NCBI GenBank assembly: GCA_013388685.1
Contig: JACAET010000055.1
Location: 28,586 to 92,585 of the forward strand
Reading direction: 5' to 3'
Origin: Chloroflexota bacterium
GTDB lineage: Bacteria; Chloroflexota; Anaerolineae; Anaerolineales; Villigracilaceae
Length of the DNA stretch: 64,000 nucleotides
In this document: one piece after another, positions 24,698-32,068 of the stretch
How the letters are laid out: each line of letters starts with the position of its first letter
How positions within the stretch are numbered: position 1 is the first letter of the stretch
Notes under the pieces: model-generated
Database searches by the model: none
What the model was told of the DNA's origin: nothing
What the model saw: the letters and a program-made list of their open reading frames with translations, nothing else
Position numbers and translations under genes: made by a program

Positions 24698-25160
24698 ATT
24701 GGTAACTGGTAATTCGTAATGGTCGAGGTGAATCGCGGCAAGATGTGGAGGGGGAATCCTTGCCTCATTTCCGCCCCATTGTAGAGGTAATTTTCTATAA
24801 GACAATGTAGATTTGCGTAGAATTTTTCTAGAGTTTTGTGAGCAAATGACCGTCCCGAAAGCTGAGCGGCTGCAACCTTCGGGACGATTGTTCTGGCTTT
24901 TCTACTCTAATGTTATATTACAGGCAAGGTTGTTTTTTGTTGACAAACCGTTCACGAATACTCAGAAAGTGTCCGAAAACTAGGGCGTAGGCGCGCAAGA
25001 AATAGACTTTTCAGACACTCTCTCAGTAGATCACGAAAACCGCGCGTAGCGTGCGTTCTCTAGCGCACTTTCGGCGTTAGAGAACGCCAATTACGCGCTT
25101 TCGTGAAGCACTGATACTTGAATTAGGCGATTGTAGGACAAGTCTCCGACTTGTCCGCGC
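24698..25160. repeat. Repeat-rich 550-bp gap (24684-25232)
   Basis: It holds ATTGGTAACTGGTAATTCG at 24698-24716, a hairpin CGTCCCGAA / TTCGGGACG at 24851-24886, an inverted-repeat element with ends CTCAGAAAGTGTCCGAAAA and TTTTCAGACACTCTCTCAG (about 24961-25026), a family A unit at 25040-25106 with GGCGTTAGAGAACGCC, and GGACAAGTCTCCGACTTGTCC-type palindromes near 25137. No gene was seen. Confidence 0.65.
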
Positions 25161-25232
25161 AAGTCAGAGACTTGCGCTACGTGGCGGCGCGATATTCGTT
25201 CAGGGGTGCCCCACCAACCCATTTGACCGACT

Positions 25233-26285
25233 TTACACTGTATGGTATTCCGAAAACACCGTCAACGGATGTTCCGCGCTGACCCGCGCCTGCACACGCG
25301 TGCCGACAGGCAATATCTTCGTGTGATCGGTGAAGGCGTGCAGGATTTGTCCCGAGTTGAGGCGCAGGCGGTAGAGATTGAACGCGCCGCGGAAGAATCG
25401 CCCCACGATCAAACTGTTGCCGCTACCGTCAACTTCGAAGTCAATGTCGTCGGCGCGCAGGGCGATCTCGACGGGGGTCGAAACGGGCAGGTCAACGATC
25501 TGATTCAACAGCCCAATCTCGGTCTGAATGCCGCCCGCCACAACCCGTCCGCGCAGAAAGTCGCTGTCGCCCATGAACTCCGCCACAAAGCGCGTGTTCG
25601 ATTCGTGGAAGATTTCCTCGGGCGTGCCGATCTGTTCCAATTCGCCCCGGTTCAATACCGCGAGCCGGTCACCCATGAACAGCGCCTCATCCTGGTCGTG
25701 CGTCACGAAGACGACCGTCGCGCGCATGGACTTGAGAATTCCCCGCACATGTTCGCGGACTTCGGTCCGCAAATCGGCATCGAGACTGCTGAACGGTTCG
25801 TCCATCAACAACAGGATGGGACGCGGGGCAAGCGCGCGCGCCAACGCCACGCGCTGACGTTCACCACCGGACAACGCATGCGGATACCGTTTCGACAGCG
25901 GCAACAACCCGACGAGGTGGAGCATCTCGCCGACGGTGGTTCTGATTTCATCGGGCTTCTTTCCGCGCAGACCAAAAGCCACATTCTCGAAAACGGTCAG
26001 GTGAGGAAACAATGCATGATCCTGAAAGACCATGCCCACGCCGCGCCGTTCGGGCGGGACAAAAACCGAATCGGAGGCGACGACGCGGTCGTTCAGGCGG
26101 ATGAGACCCGAATCGGGTCGTTCGAGTCCCGCGATGAGGCGCAGGGTGGTCGTTTTGCCGCATCCGCTCGGACCGACGAGGGCAAGGATTTCGTCCTCGC
26201 TCAGTTCGAAGGAAATATCGTTCACAGCGGAGCGCTCCGAGCCGTGAAATTTCTTGATGAGATTGCGTACTTCCAAAGTTGTCAT
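25233..26285 (-). CDS. fbpC: Ferric-iron ABC transporter, ATP-binding protein
   Basis: A 350-residue ABC ATPase. Walker A is GPSGCGKTT, the signature LSGGERQRVALARALA, Walker B ILLLMDEPFSSLD and the switch His in THDQDEA. The C-terminal 110 residues form a TOBE-like domain with LRADDI, as in FbpC and other import ATPases. It powers uptake through the permease encoded just upstream; the two genes overlap by 4 nt (ATGA). Iron as substrate is inferred from the binding-protein type and from the DtxR and feo genes that follow. Confidence 0.92.
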   Translation of the reverse strand: MTTLEVRNLIKKFHGSERSAVNDISFELSEDEILALVGPSGCGKTTTLRLIAGLERPDSGLIRLNDRVVASDSVFVPPERRGVGMVFQDHALFPHLTVFENVAFGLRGKKPDEIRTTVGEMLHLVGLLPLSKRYPHALSGGERQRVALARALAPRPILLLMDEPFSSLDADLRTEVREHVRGILKSMRATVVFVTHDQDEALFMGDRLAVLNRGELEQIGTPEEIFHESNTRFVAEFMGDSDFLRGRVVAGGIQTEIGLLNQIVDLPVSTPVEIALRADDIDFEVDGSGNSLIVGRFFRGAFNLYRLRLNSGQILHAFTDHTKILPVGTRVQARVSAEHPLTVFSEYHTV

Positions 26286-27874
26286 TTGAAGATTTGCTCC
26301 CTGCGCAGGAGGAAGGATAAAGGCAGCGCCGAAGCCAGCACCAGCAGCAACGCGGCGGGCGCGGCTTGGAGGTAAAACCCTTCGCCCGCCCACACCCACA
26401 CACGGACGGCAAGTGTATCAAAACCCGCAGGTCGAAGCAACAGCGTGGCGGGCAATTCCTTGAGGGAGGTGAGGAAGACCAGGGAGCCTCCCGCCAGCAG
26501 ACCAGGCAGGATCAACGGCAACGTGACCTGGATCAATGTCTGGAGCGACGTCCTGCCCAGCGTGCGCGACGCCTCCTCCAGCGACGGGGAGAGTTGATTC
26601 AGCGCCGATTCGCTTGCCCTCACCGCCTGAGGCATGTGCCGCAGCACGTAGGCGATGACCACCACGAACGGCGTCGCATACAAAAAGGGAAGAAAACGAT
26701 TTACAAGCAACACGAGGCTGAGCGCAATGACCACGCCGGGGATGGCATACCCCACCTGACACAAACGGGAAATGAACCTCGAAAAGCGACTCGGATACCG
26801 CACCGCCAGCAACGCGACGGGCAACGACAGCGCCACCGCGATCACCGCCGCCGCGCTCGTACTCCACAGGCTGTTCCAAACGTAACTGCCAAATCCCTGC
26901 GAGCCTGTGCGGAACAACACCGTCATGGCTTGCGGGTCAAGGAAGGCTTCGATGCTCCAAATCAACAGTACGGTGAATGGCACGAGCAGACTTGCCGAGA
27001 CCACGCCAAGAACAAGCAAAAACGCCGGGACGCGCCACCTGTCCAACGTCACGAGAGGCGCGGGACGCCAGGCGCTTTCCATTTGCGTGAAGCGCGCCTG
27101 TCCCTGCAAGCGGAGTTCGCCCCAGAGAATGACGATTGCCAAAGCCACGAGAATGCCGCTTAGAACGGAAGCCGCCGAACGGTCGTAGCGACCCGAGAGT
27201 TGGACGAAGATCGCCGAGGAAAAGGTCTCATAGCGGAGCAGGGCAACGGTCCCGTATTCGGCAAGAATATCCAATGCCACGAGCAGCGCGCCGGCGGTCA
27301 AACCAGGACGAAGCGCAGGTAGGGTCACATGGAAGAGAGTCTGCATGGGCGTGCGCCCAAAGACGCGCGCGGCTTCCTCGAGCGAGGCGTGCAGGGTGCG
27401 AAACGCCGCGCCGCTGAGAAGATAGACGTAGGGATACATAAATAACGTAAGGATGAACGCCGCTCCCCAAAATCCCAGCGGGCTGGGCGTCGGCACGGGC
27501 TGCCCGAAGACGCTTTCGAGAAATTGCGGAATGACACCGCCGCGCGGACGAAGCAATGCCAGATGCACGATGCCGCCAATGTACGCCGGGACAGCCAGCG
27601 GCATGGCAAGCATCCAGCGGAAGATCTTTTTGCCGGGCAGGTCGGTTCGTTCGGTCAACCATGCCATGCTGACGCCCGTGAGGAGCGCGCCGCTCGTCAC
27701 CGCAACGACGAGCAGGAGCGTGTTACTCAACAGTTTCCAAAGGCGCGTTTGCAGCAGTCGTTGCCAGGCTTCGGGTTCTGCTCCCATCGCACGGATGAAA
27801 ATATAAACCAGCGGGATAGCAACGAAAAGCGCCACCAGCCCCGCGGCAACTGCCAGGCGGGGGCTGATGGACAT
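26282..27874 (-). CDS. fbpB: Ferric-iron ABC transporter, permease
   Basis: A 530-residue protein with about 12 membrane helices in two similar halves, each with an EAA loop (EEAARVFGRTP and EEASRTLGRTS). This double-permease layout is typical of FbpB-type ferric iron or thiamine importers. The start is uncertain: the ATG at 27874 has TAACAT ending 7 nt upstream and could be leaderless; a TTG at 27961 lies in frame. The binding-protein gene ends about 150 nt upstream, separated by a hairpin repeat. Confidence 0.88.
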   Translation of the reverse strand: MSISPRLAVAAGLVALFVAIPLVYIFIRAMGAEPEAWQRLLQTRLWKLLSNTLLLVVAVTSGALLTGVSMAWLTERTDLPGKKIFRWMLAMPLAVPAYIGGIVHLALLRPRGGVIPQFLESVFGQPVPTPSPLGFWGAAFILTLFMYPYVYLLSGAAFRTLHASLEEAARVFGRTPMQTLFHVTLPALRPGLTAGALLVALDILAEYGTVALLRYETFSSAIFVQLSGRYDRSAASVLSGILVALAIVILWGELRLQGQARFTQMESAWRPAPLVTLDRWRVPAFLLVLGVVSASLLVPFTVLLIWSIEAFLDPQAMTVLFRTGSQGFGSYVWNSLWSTSAAAVIAVALSLPVALLAVRYPSRFSRFISRLCQVGYAIPGVVIALSLVLLVNRFLPFLYATPFVVVIAYVLRHMPQAVRASESALNQLSPSLEEASRTLGRTSLQTLIQVTLPLILPGLLAGGSLVFLTSLKELPATLLLRPAGFDTLAVRVWVWAGEGFYLQAAPAALLLVLASALPLSFLLRREQIFK

Positions 27875-27965
27875 GGTTCGTATGTTACGGAAAGAAAAAG
27901 TCGGTTCGCCTGTCGTTTCCAAATCTTTACCTGAGGGCTGAATTGTAGCCGATGTTTTCAACTGT

Positions 27966-28015
27966 AGACTGCGGACGGTGGACCATAGTTTACGGTCTAC
28001 GGTCCACCGTTCAAC
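27966..28015. repeat. Hairpin repeat between fbpA and fbpB
   Basis: Arms GACGGTGGACCATAG and CTACGGTCCACCGTTC with a short loop. It may lower read-through from the binding-protein gene to the permease gene. Confidence 0.6.
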
Positions 28016-28021
28016 ATCCCA

Positions 28022-29119
28022 CTACGGCAATCCAACCCGTTCCATCAAATCGAAGGTTGCGTCGAAGTCGAGTGAGGCTTTCACCACATCTACATCCGCC
28101 AGGCGGAATCCATCCAGCGGCTGGACGCCCTCGCGCAGCGGCACACCAGGCAGAAGCGGATACTCATAATTCTGCTCGGCGAATAACTTCTGTCCTTCCA
28201 CCGAGATGAGGAAATCGAGGAATGCCTGGGCGGCGGGCAAATTTTTACCGCCTTTCACAATTGCTGCTGAGGTTGCGTTGGTAATCAAACCAATCTGCCC
28301 TTCGCCCTGGTCAGGGAAGATGATGCCGACGTTGCTTCCCTCTGCCTGTTGCAGGTAGAAATAGTAATGGTTCACAAGCCCCAGTTTGAACTCGCCCGCG
28401 CCAACCGCCTTGCGCACATCCGTGTGACCGCCGAAGAACGTCACCTCATTGGCGATCAAACTATACAGCCATTCCTGTGTTGCCTCTTCGCCAATCAATT
28501 GCCTCATTGCCGCAATCTGTGCCTGCATCGAGCCGTTGGTTGAACCAGCCGCGGCAATTTGACCGCGCCACTTTGGATCGGTCAAATCGAAGAGCGAAGC
28601 CGGCAGTTCGTCCTCCGAAACCAGATCCCTGTTGTACATGATGACACGCACGCGGCGGGTCAGCCCTGTCCACATATTATCCGCGCCGAGGAATTCGGGG
28701 GGAATCTGGTCTGCGCCTTTCGGTACATACGGCTCGAAAACTTCCTCTTGTGCCAGCGACTGAATGGTAAACAACTCGGTTGTGATAAACACATCCGCCT
28801 GCGGATTGGACTTCTCCTCGATCAGCGCGTTCGCCAGTTCGCTGTTACTGCCCGCCTTGAGCAGAACATTCACATTCGGATATTGAGCCTTGAACGCATC
28901 AATGACCGGCTGGATAAGCGGCTCGGAACGCCCCGTGTAGATCACCAGATCACCGGAAACGCTCATTGGCTCCTCAGAGGGCGCTTCGGTGCTGACCCCG
29001 GAACTTGTTACTACCTCAGTGGCTTTCTCCTCGCCGACGGCTGTAGGAGCGCCCCCACAGGCAGCCACCACCAGCGCCAGCAAAGTTACAAACAGAAACA
29101 CCTTTGTCTTGCGAAACAT
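28022..29119 (-). CDS. fbpA: Ferric-iron ABC transporter, substrate-binding lipoprotein
   Basis: A 365-residue protein. The signal peptide ends in a lipobox (VVAACGG), so the protein is a lipoprotein. After a Thr/Ser/Glu-rich linker comes a type 2 periplasmic-binding fold with LVIYTGRSEPLI, DVFITTE, and GLVNHYYFYLQ, where the paired Tyr match the iron ligands of FbpA/FutA proteins. AAGGAG lies 9 nt before the ATG at 29119. It is the first gene of the fbpABC set and is divergent from a DtxR-family regulator. Confidence 0.92.
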   Translation of the reverse strand: MFRKTKVFLFVTLLALVVAACGGAPTAVGEEKATEVVTSSGVSTEAPSEEPMSVSGDLVIYTGRSEPLIQPVIDAFKAQYPNVNVLLKAGSNSELANALIEEKSNPQADVFITTELFTIQSLAQEEVFEPYVPKGADQIPPEFLGADNMWTGLTRRVRVIMYNRDLVSEDELPASLFDLTDPKWRGQIAAAGSTNGSMQAQIAAMRQLIGEEATQEWLYSLIANEVTFFGGHTDVRKAVGAGEFKLGLVNHYYFYLQQAEGSNVGIIFPDQGEGQIGLITNATSAAIVKGGKNLPAAQAFLDFLISVEGQKLFAEQNYEYPLLPGVPLREGVQPLDGFRLADVDVVKASLDFDATFDLMERVGLP

Positions 29120-29439
29120 GAAACGGATCTCCTTGAAGTATGTGAATTTGGTAACGCGCATCATGCAAAACATCCTGCAGGTTCCTGCGGAGGTAAGGCG
29201 TTCTCAACGCCTAACCGCAGAATAGCTCATGACGTTTGTCAAAACAGATAAAGCATATCACCTTTACCTGTTGTCGGATGCCGTATAGTATAATTTTCAC
29301 AAATCGAATAATCTAGATATTTGTTATAAATTTGTCTTATATCAACTTGCGACCCATTTTCAACCTGGTTGATAACTTTGACATTCCACGCGCAGATTGC
29401 GCTCTCTGGTGCAATCGTGTGCATCACTTCTGGAGTTCC
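29120..29439. promoter_or_regulatory. Divergent promoter region, fbpA / DtxR-family regulator
   Basis: A 320-bp AT-rich gap. A TATAAT box lies at 29289-29294 on the + strand; GTTATAAATTTGTCTTATAT near 29320 is a second AT-rich stretch. A small GGCGTT/AACGCC hairpin at about 29194-29208 is of the family A type. No clear DtxR consensus box was found by eye, but control by iron is likely from the genes on both sides. Confidence 0.45.
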
Positions 29440-30144
29440 ATGACCGTCAGCCCCGCCATGCGGCGTTATGCCGCCGAAATCTACCGCCTGCAACACGACC
29501 ATCAGCAGGTATCGCTCTCGCTATTGAGTTCGCACGTCGAAGCCTCGGCGCAGGCAATTTCGACCATGGTCAAACGCCTGCACAAAAGCGGATACCTCGT
29601 CCATGAGCCGTATCGCGGCGTGCGCCTGACCCCCGAAGGGGAGAGAATCGCCATGCCGTCTCTGCGCCGCCACCGCCTGACGGAGGTGTTTCTCGTCAAG
29701 GTGATGAAATATGACTGGGCAACCGCCCACGAACTGGCAGATACCTTCGAGAAGGGGGTCAACGAAGAAATCGAAGACCGCATGTATGAACTGGCGGGGC
29801 GTCCCACGCGCTGCCCGCATGGAGAGCCGATTCCGTCGAAGGAGGGGATCATGCCTGAGGTCAGCGATGAACCGCTTTTGGAGGTGCCGTCGGGTTCGGA
29901 TTGTATCGTCAGCCGCGTCCGCACGCACGATTTCGACAAACTGCGCTACATCGGTGATCTGGGGCTGGTGCCGGGGACGCCGTTCCACCTGCTGAGTTGC
30001 GCCCCGTTCAAGGGACCGCTGCGCCTGCAGATGAAGCCGCAGGATCATATCATCGGGTATGAACTTGCCGCTTCGCTGTGGGTGGAGGTGACGAAGCGCG
30101 GCGAGGGGAACAAACTTCCGCCGTTGAAGACGCCGATGAGATAG
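29440..30144 (+). CDS. DtxR-family metal-dependent regulator 1
   Basis: A 234-residue protein. A winged helix (residues about 5-62) is followed by the DtxR dimerisation domain with RRHRLTEVFL and CPHGEPIP, and a C-terminal SH3-like FeoA domain (about residues 155-225). The ancillary-site His and Glu (RRHRLTE) are kept. At the place of the DtxR primary-site C-x2-E-H it reads D-T-F-E-K, so the His is Lys and the Cys is Asp. TCTGGAG precedes the ATG at 29440 by 5 nt; the frame is open further upstream. It is divergent from fbpA. Confidence 0.85.
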   Translation: MTVSPAMRRYAAEIYRLQHDHQQVSLSLLSSHVEASAQAISTMVKRLHKSGYLVHEPYRGVRLTPEGERIAMPSLRRHRLTEVFLVKVMKYDWATAHELADTFEKGVNEEIEDRMYELAGRPTRCPHGEPIPSKEGIMPEVSDEPLLEVPSGSDCIVSRVRTHDFDKLRYIGDLGLVPGTPFHLLSCAPFKGPLRLQMKPQDHIIGYELAASLWVEVTKRGEGNKLPPLKTPMR

Positions 30145-30250
30145 ATACGCCCCGAAGGCTGGGGGAGGTTACAGCCTGGAGAAAAGCCTCGGGGCATTTG
30201 ACAGTTGCCGGGGCGGAAAGAAGCGGCGTACGTCTTTCTTGTGAAATTTG

Positions 30251-30262
30251 TGACATATGTCA
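30251..30262. promoter_or_regulatory. Perfect 12-bp palindrome TGACATATGTCA
   Basis: It lies 66 bp upstream of the second DtxR-family gene. Its size and place fit an operator, but no regulator can be assigned. Confidence 0.4.
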
Positions 30263-30292
30263 TTGTCCAAAATTGGGGGATGGTGAAATAAT

Positions 30293-30327
30293 AAGGTCAG
30301 CCATAATATTTTTAGAAGGGCTGCCTT
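30293..30327 (+). promoter_or_regulatory. Imperfect inverted repeat over the start region of DtxR-family gene 2
   Basis: AAGGTCAGCC and GGGCTGCCTT flank a CATAAT -10-like box and end at the ATG. This resembles an autoregulatory operator; the match to known DtxR boxes is weak. Confidence 0.35.
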
Positions 30328-30981
30328 ATGTCACTACCGCACATGAGCGAAAGCACGGAAATGTATCTGAAAGCGATGGCTGAACTGGGCGACCATCCTG
30401 TGGCGATTGCGCGCCTGGCGGAGCGGCTGGGTGTGACGCCCGTCTCGGCAAATGAGATGATGCGGCGGCTGGGCGAGCAGGGGCTGGTGACGCACACACC
30501 GTATAAGGGCGTGACGTTGACAGAGAAGGGGCGCGAGGCGGCGGCGAACGTTCTGCGGCGGCAAAGGTTGTGGGAGGTTTTTCTGTTCGAGCATTTGAAA
30601 ATCGAGTGGGCAAAGATTTATGAATTCGCCTGCTCACTGGAGCATGCCACCGCCCCTGAAGTGACCGAGGCGCTGGCGGCTTTTTTGGGGAATCCGAAGG
30701 TTTGTCCGCGCGGGAATCCGATCCCCGATGCGAACGGGGGGTTCGAGCCGTTGGGTGGGCGCTCACTGCGCGAGACTGCGGTGGGCAAAACGGTGAGGGT
30801 GCGGGCGGTCAATGCGACGGCGACCGACGTGCTGAAGTATTTGCAGGACAAAGGCATCCTGCCTGGACAGACACTCAAGGTATTGGAAGCCGCGCCGCTG
30901 GACGGTCCGCTGACGTTGTCGGTGAATGGAAAGGAAGTTGCGCTGGGGCTTTCAATGGCGGAGTTTGTGATCGTGGAATAA
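30328..30981 (+). CDS. DtxR-family metal-dependent regulator 2
   Basis: A 217-residue protein with the same three parts as its neighbour: winged helix, dimerisation domain with RRQRLWEVFL and CPRGNPIP, and a C-terminal SH3-like FeoA domain. The primary-site residues C-x2-E-H of DtxR are present in ACSLEHATA, but the ancillary His is Gln (RRQRLWE). This ligand set differs from that of the first regulator, so the two may sense different metals or ranges. AGAAGGGC lies near the ATG. The feoA gene follows in the same direction, so control of iron import is inferred. Confidence 0.85.
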   Translation: MSLPHMSESTEMYLKAMAELGDHPVAIARLAERLGVTPVSANEMMRRLGEQGLVTHTPYKGVTLTEKGREAAANVLRRQRLWEVFLFEHLKIEWAKIYEFACSLEHATAPEVTEALAAFLGNPKVCPRGNPIPDANGGFEPLGGRSLRETAVGKTVRVRAVNATATDVLKYLQDKGILPGQTLKVLEAAPLDGPLTLSVNGKEVALGLSMAEFVIVE

Positions 30982-30987
30982 TTTTTT

Positions 30988-31062
30988 ACCATGAAGTAAC
31001 ACAAAGGTACACAAAGTTTTTGGTTTTCCTTTGTGACACATTGTGTCCTTTGTGGTGAGAAT
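30988..31062. repeat. Inverted repeat of the ACACAAAG type
   Basis: ACACAAAGGTACACAAAG and CTTTGTGACACATTGTGTCC form a long imperfect hairpin between the regulator and feoA. Similar CACGAAG or ACACGAAG repeats are at 20392, 22397 and 42183. Confidence 0.65.
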
Positions 31063-31094
31063 CCTGAAAACATCATTACACCGAAGGGAATTTC

Positions 31095-31430
31095 ATGTCC
31101 GAACCCATTCAACTCCATCTCCTGCGCCCGGGGCAAAGGGCGATCATCACCAAAATCAATGGCAATGGCGCGCTGCGCAGGCGATTCGTCGAAATGGGGA
31201 TCGTCAAAGGCGAGACGATCCTGATCGAGCGCCATGCTCCGCTTGGCGACCCGGTCGAATATTTCATCAAGGGCTATCACCTCGCCCTGCGGAAAGAGGA
31301 AGCCGCGCACATCGAGGTGTCAGGCATCCATGAAAACGGGGAACCGGTCTCGGTTCCCGAAATTGCAAGCGAGGCAACCTGTCCCGGCAGACGGTGCCGG
31401 AGAAGGCGCCGCTTCCGTTTTTTTTCGTGA
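31095..31430 (+). CDS. feoA: FeoA-family ferrous iron transport protein
   Basis: A 111-residue protein. Residues 5-80 make the SH3-like FeoA domain with LRPGQRAIITKI, LRRRFVEMGIVKGE and LALRKEEAAHIEV. FeoA aids ferrous iron uptake by FeoB. GAAGGG lies 6 nt before the ATG. The tail of about 30 residues ends in an Arg cluster (RRCRRRRRFRFF) that is not typical, so the end may be altered by a past frameshift. The FeoB GTPase gene starts 30 nt downstream. Confidence 0.9.
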   Translation: MSEPIQLHLLRPGQRAIITKINGNGALRRRFVEMGIVKGETILIERHAPLGDPVEYFIKGYHLALRKEEAAHIEVSGIHENGEPVSVPEIASEATCPGRRCRRRRRFRFFS

Positions 31431-31460
31431 GGCGTCAAATGCGGCTTTGTGGAGTTGATA

Positions 31461-31964
31461 ATGGCTGACCTGACCATCGCTCTGGCGGGGAATCCCAACG
31501 CAGGCAAGACCACCATCTTCAACGCGCTGACCGGTCTGCGCCAGCATACCGGCAACTGGCCCGGCAAGACGGTCGAAAAGAAGGAAGGAGAGATCGAGCT
31601 CGACGGCATGACGATCAATATTGTGGATCTGCCCGGCACGTATAGCCTGACCGCCTATTCGCCTGAAGAAATCATCGCCCGCGATTTCATCATCGAGCAG
31701 CGCCCTGATGTGGTCATCAATGTGGTGGACGCGACCAATCTCGAGCGCAATCTGTATCTCACCCTGCAACTGCTCGAATTGGAAGTCCCTCTCGTCCTTG
31801 CCCTCAATATGACCGACGAACTGCAAAAGGACGGCGCAAAAATCAACGTGGACAAACTCTCGCAACTGCTGGGGAACATTCCCGTGGTGCAAACGGCGGC
31901 GAACAAAGGCAGAGGTATCTCCCAACTGATCAACAAAGCCGTGCGCATTGCCAAGAGCGACTAA
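31461..31964 (+). CDS. feoB: FeoB GTPase domain as a separate protein
   Basis: A 167-residue G protein. G1 is GNPNAGKTT, G2 region includes NWPGKTVEKKEG, G3 is DLPGTYSL, G4 is NMTD. These are the exact FeoB-type G motifs. The protein stops after the G domain, before the helical GDI and the membrane part, which are encoded by the next gene in another frame. GGAG lies 6 nt before the ATG at 31461. A normal FeoB is one chain of about 650-770 residues. Confidence 0.9.
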   Translation: MADLTIALAGNPNAGKTTIFNALTGLRQHTGNWPGKTVEKKEGEIELDGMTINIVDLPGTYSLTAYSPEEIIARDFIIEQRPDVVINVVDATNLERNLYLTLQLLELEVPLVLALNMTDELQKDGAKINVDKLSQLLGNIPVVQTAANKGRGISQLINKAVRIAKSD

Positions 31965-32068
31965 CCCCTGAGACACGCATCGTCCCGATGTCCTTTGGGA
32001 GAGACACTGAGAATTTTTGATCTCCGTGACCCAGTGTCTCCATATGGTTCAAACGTATTGAGAAACAC
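31965..32068. repeat. Hairpin repeat between the two feoB parts
   Basis: The 104-bp gap holds GAGACACTGAG and CCCAGTGTCTC (about 32001-32040) as the arms of a hairpin, similar to the CACGGAG/CTCCGTG repeats elsewhere in the window. It sits exactly between the G-domain gene and the GDI/membrane gene. Confidence 0.7.
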
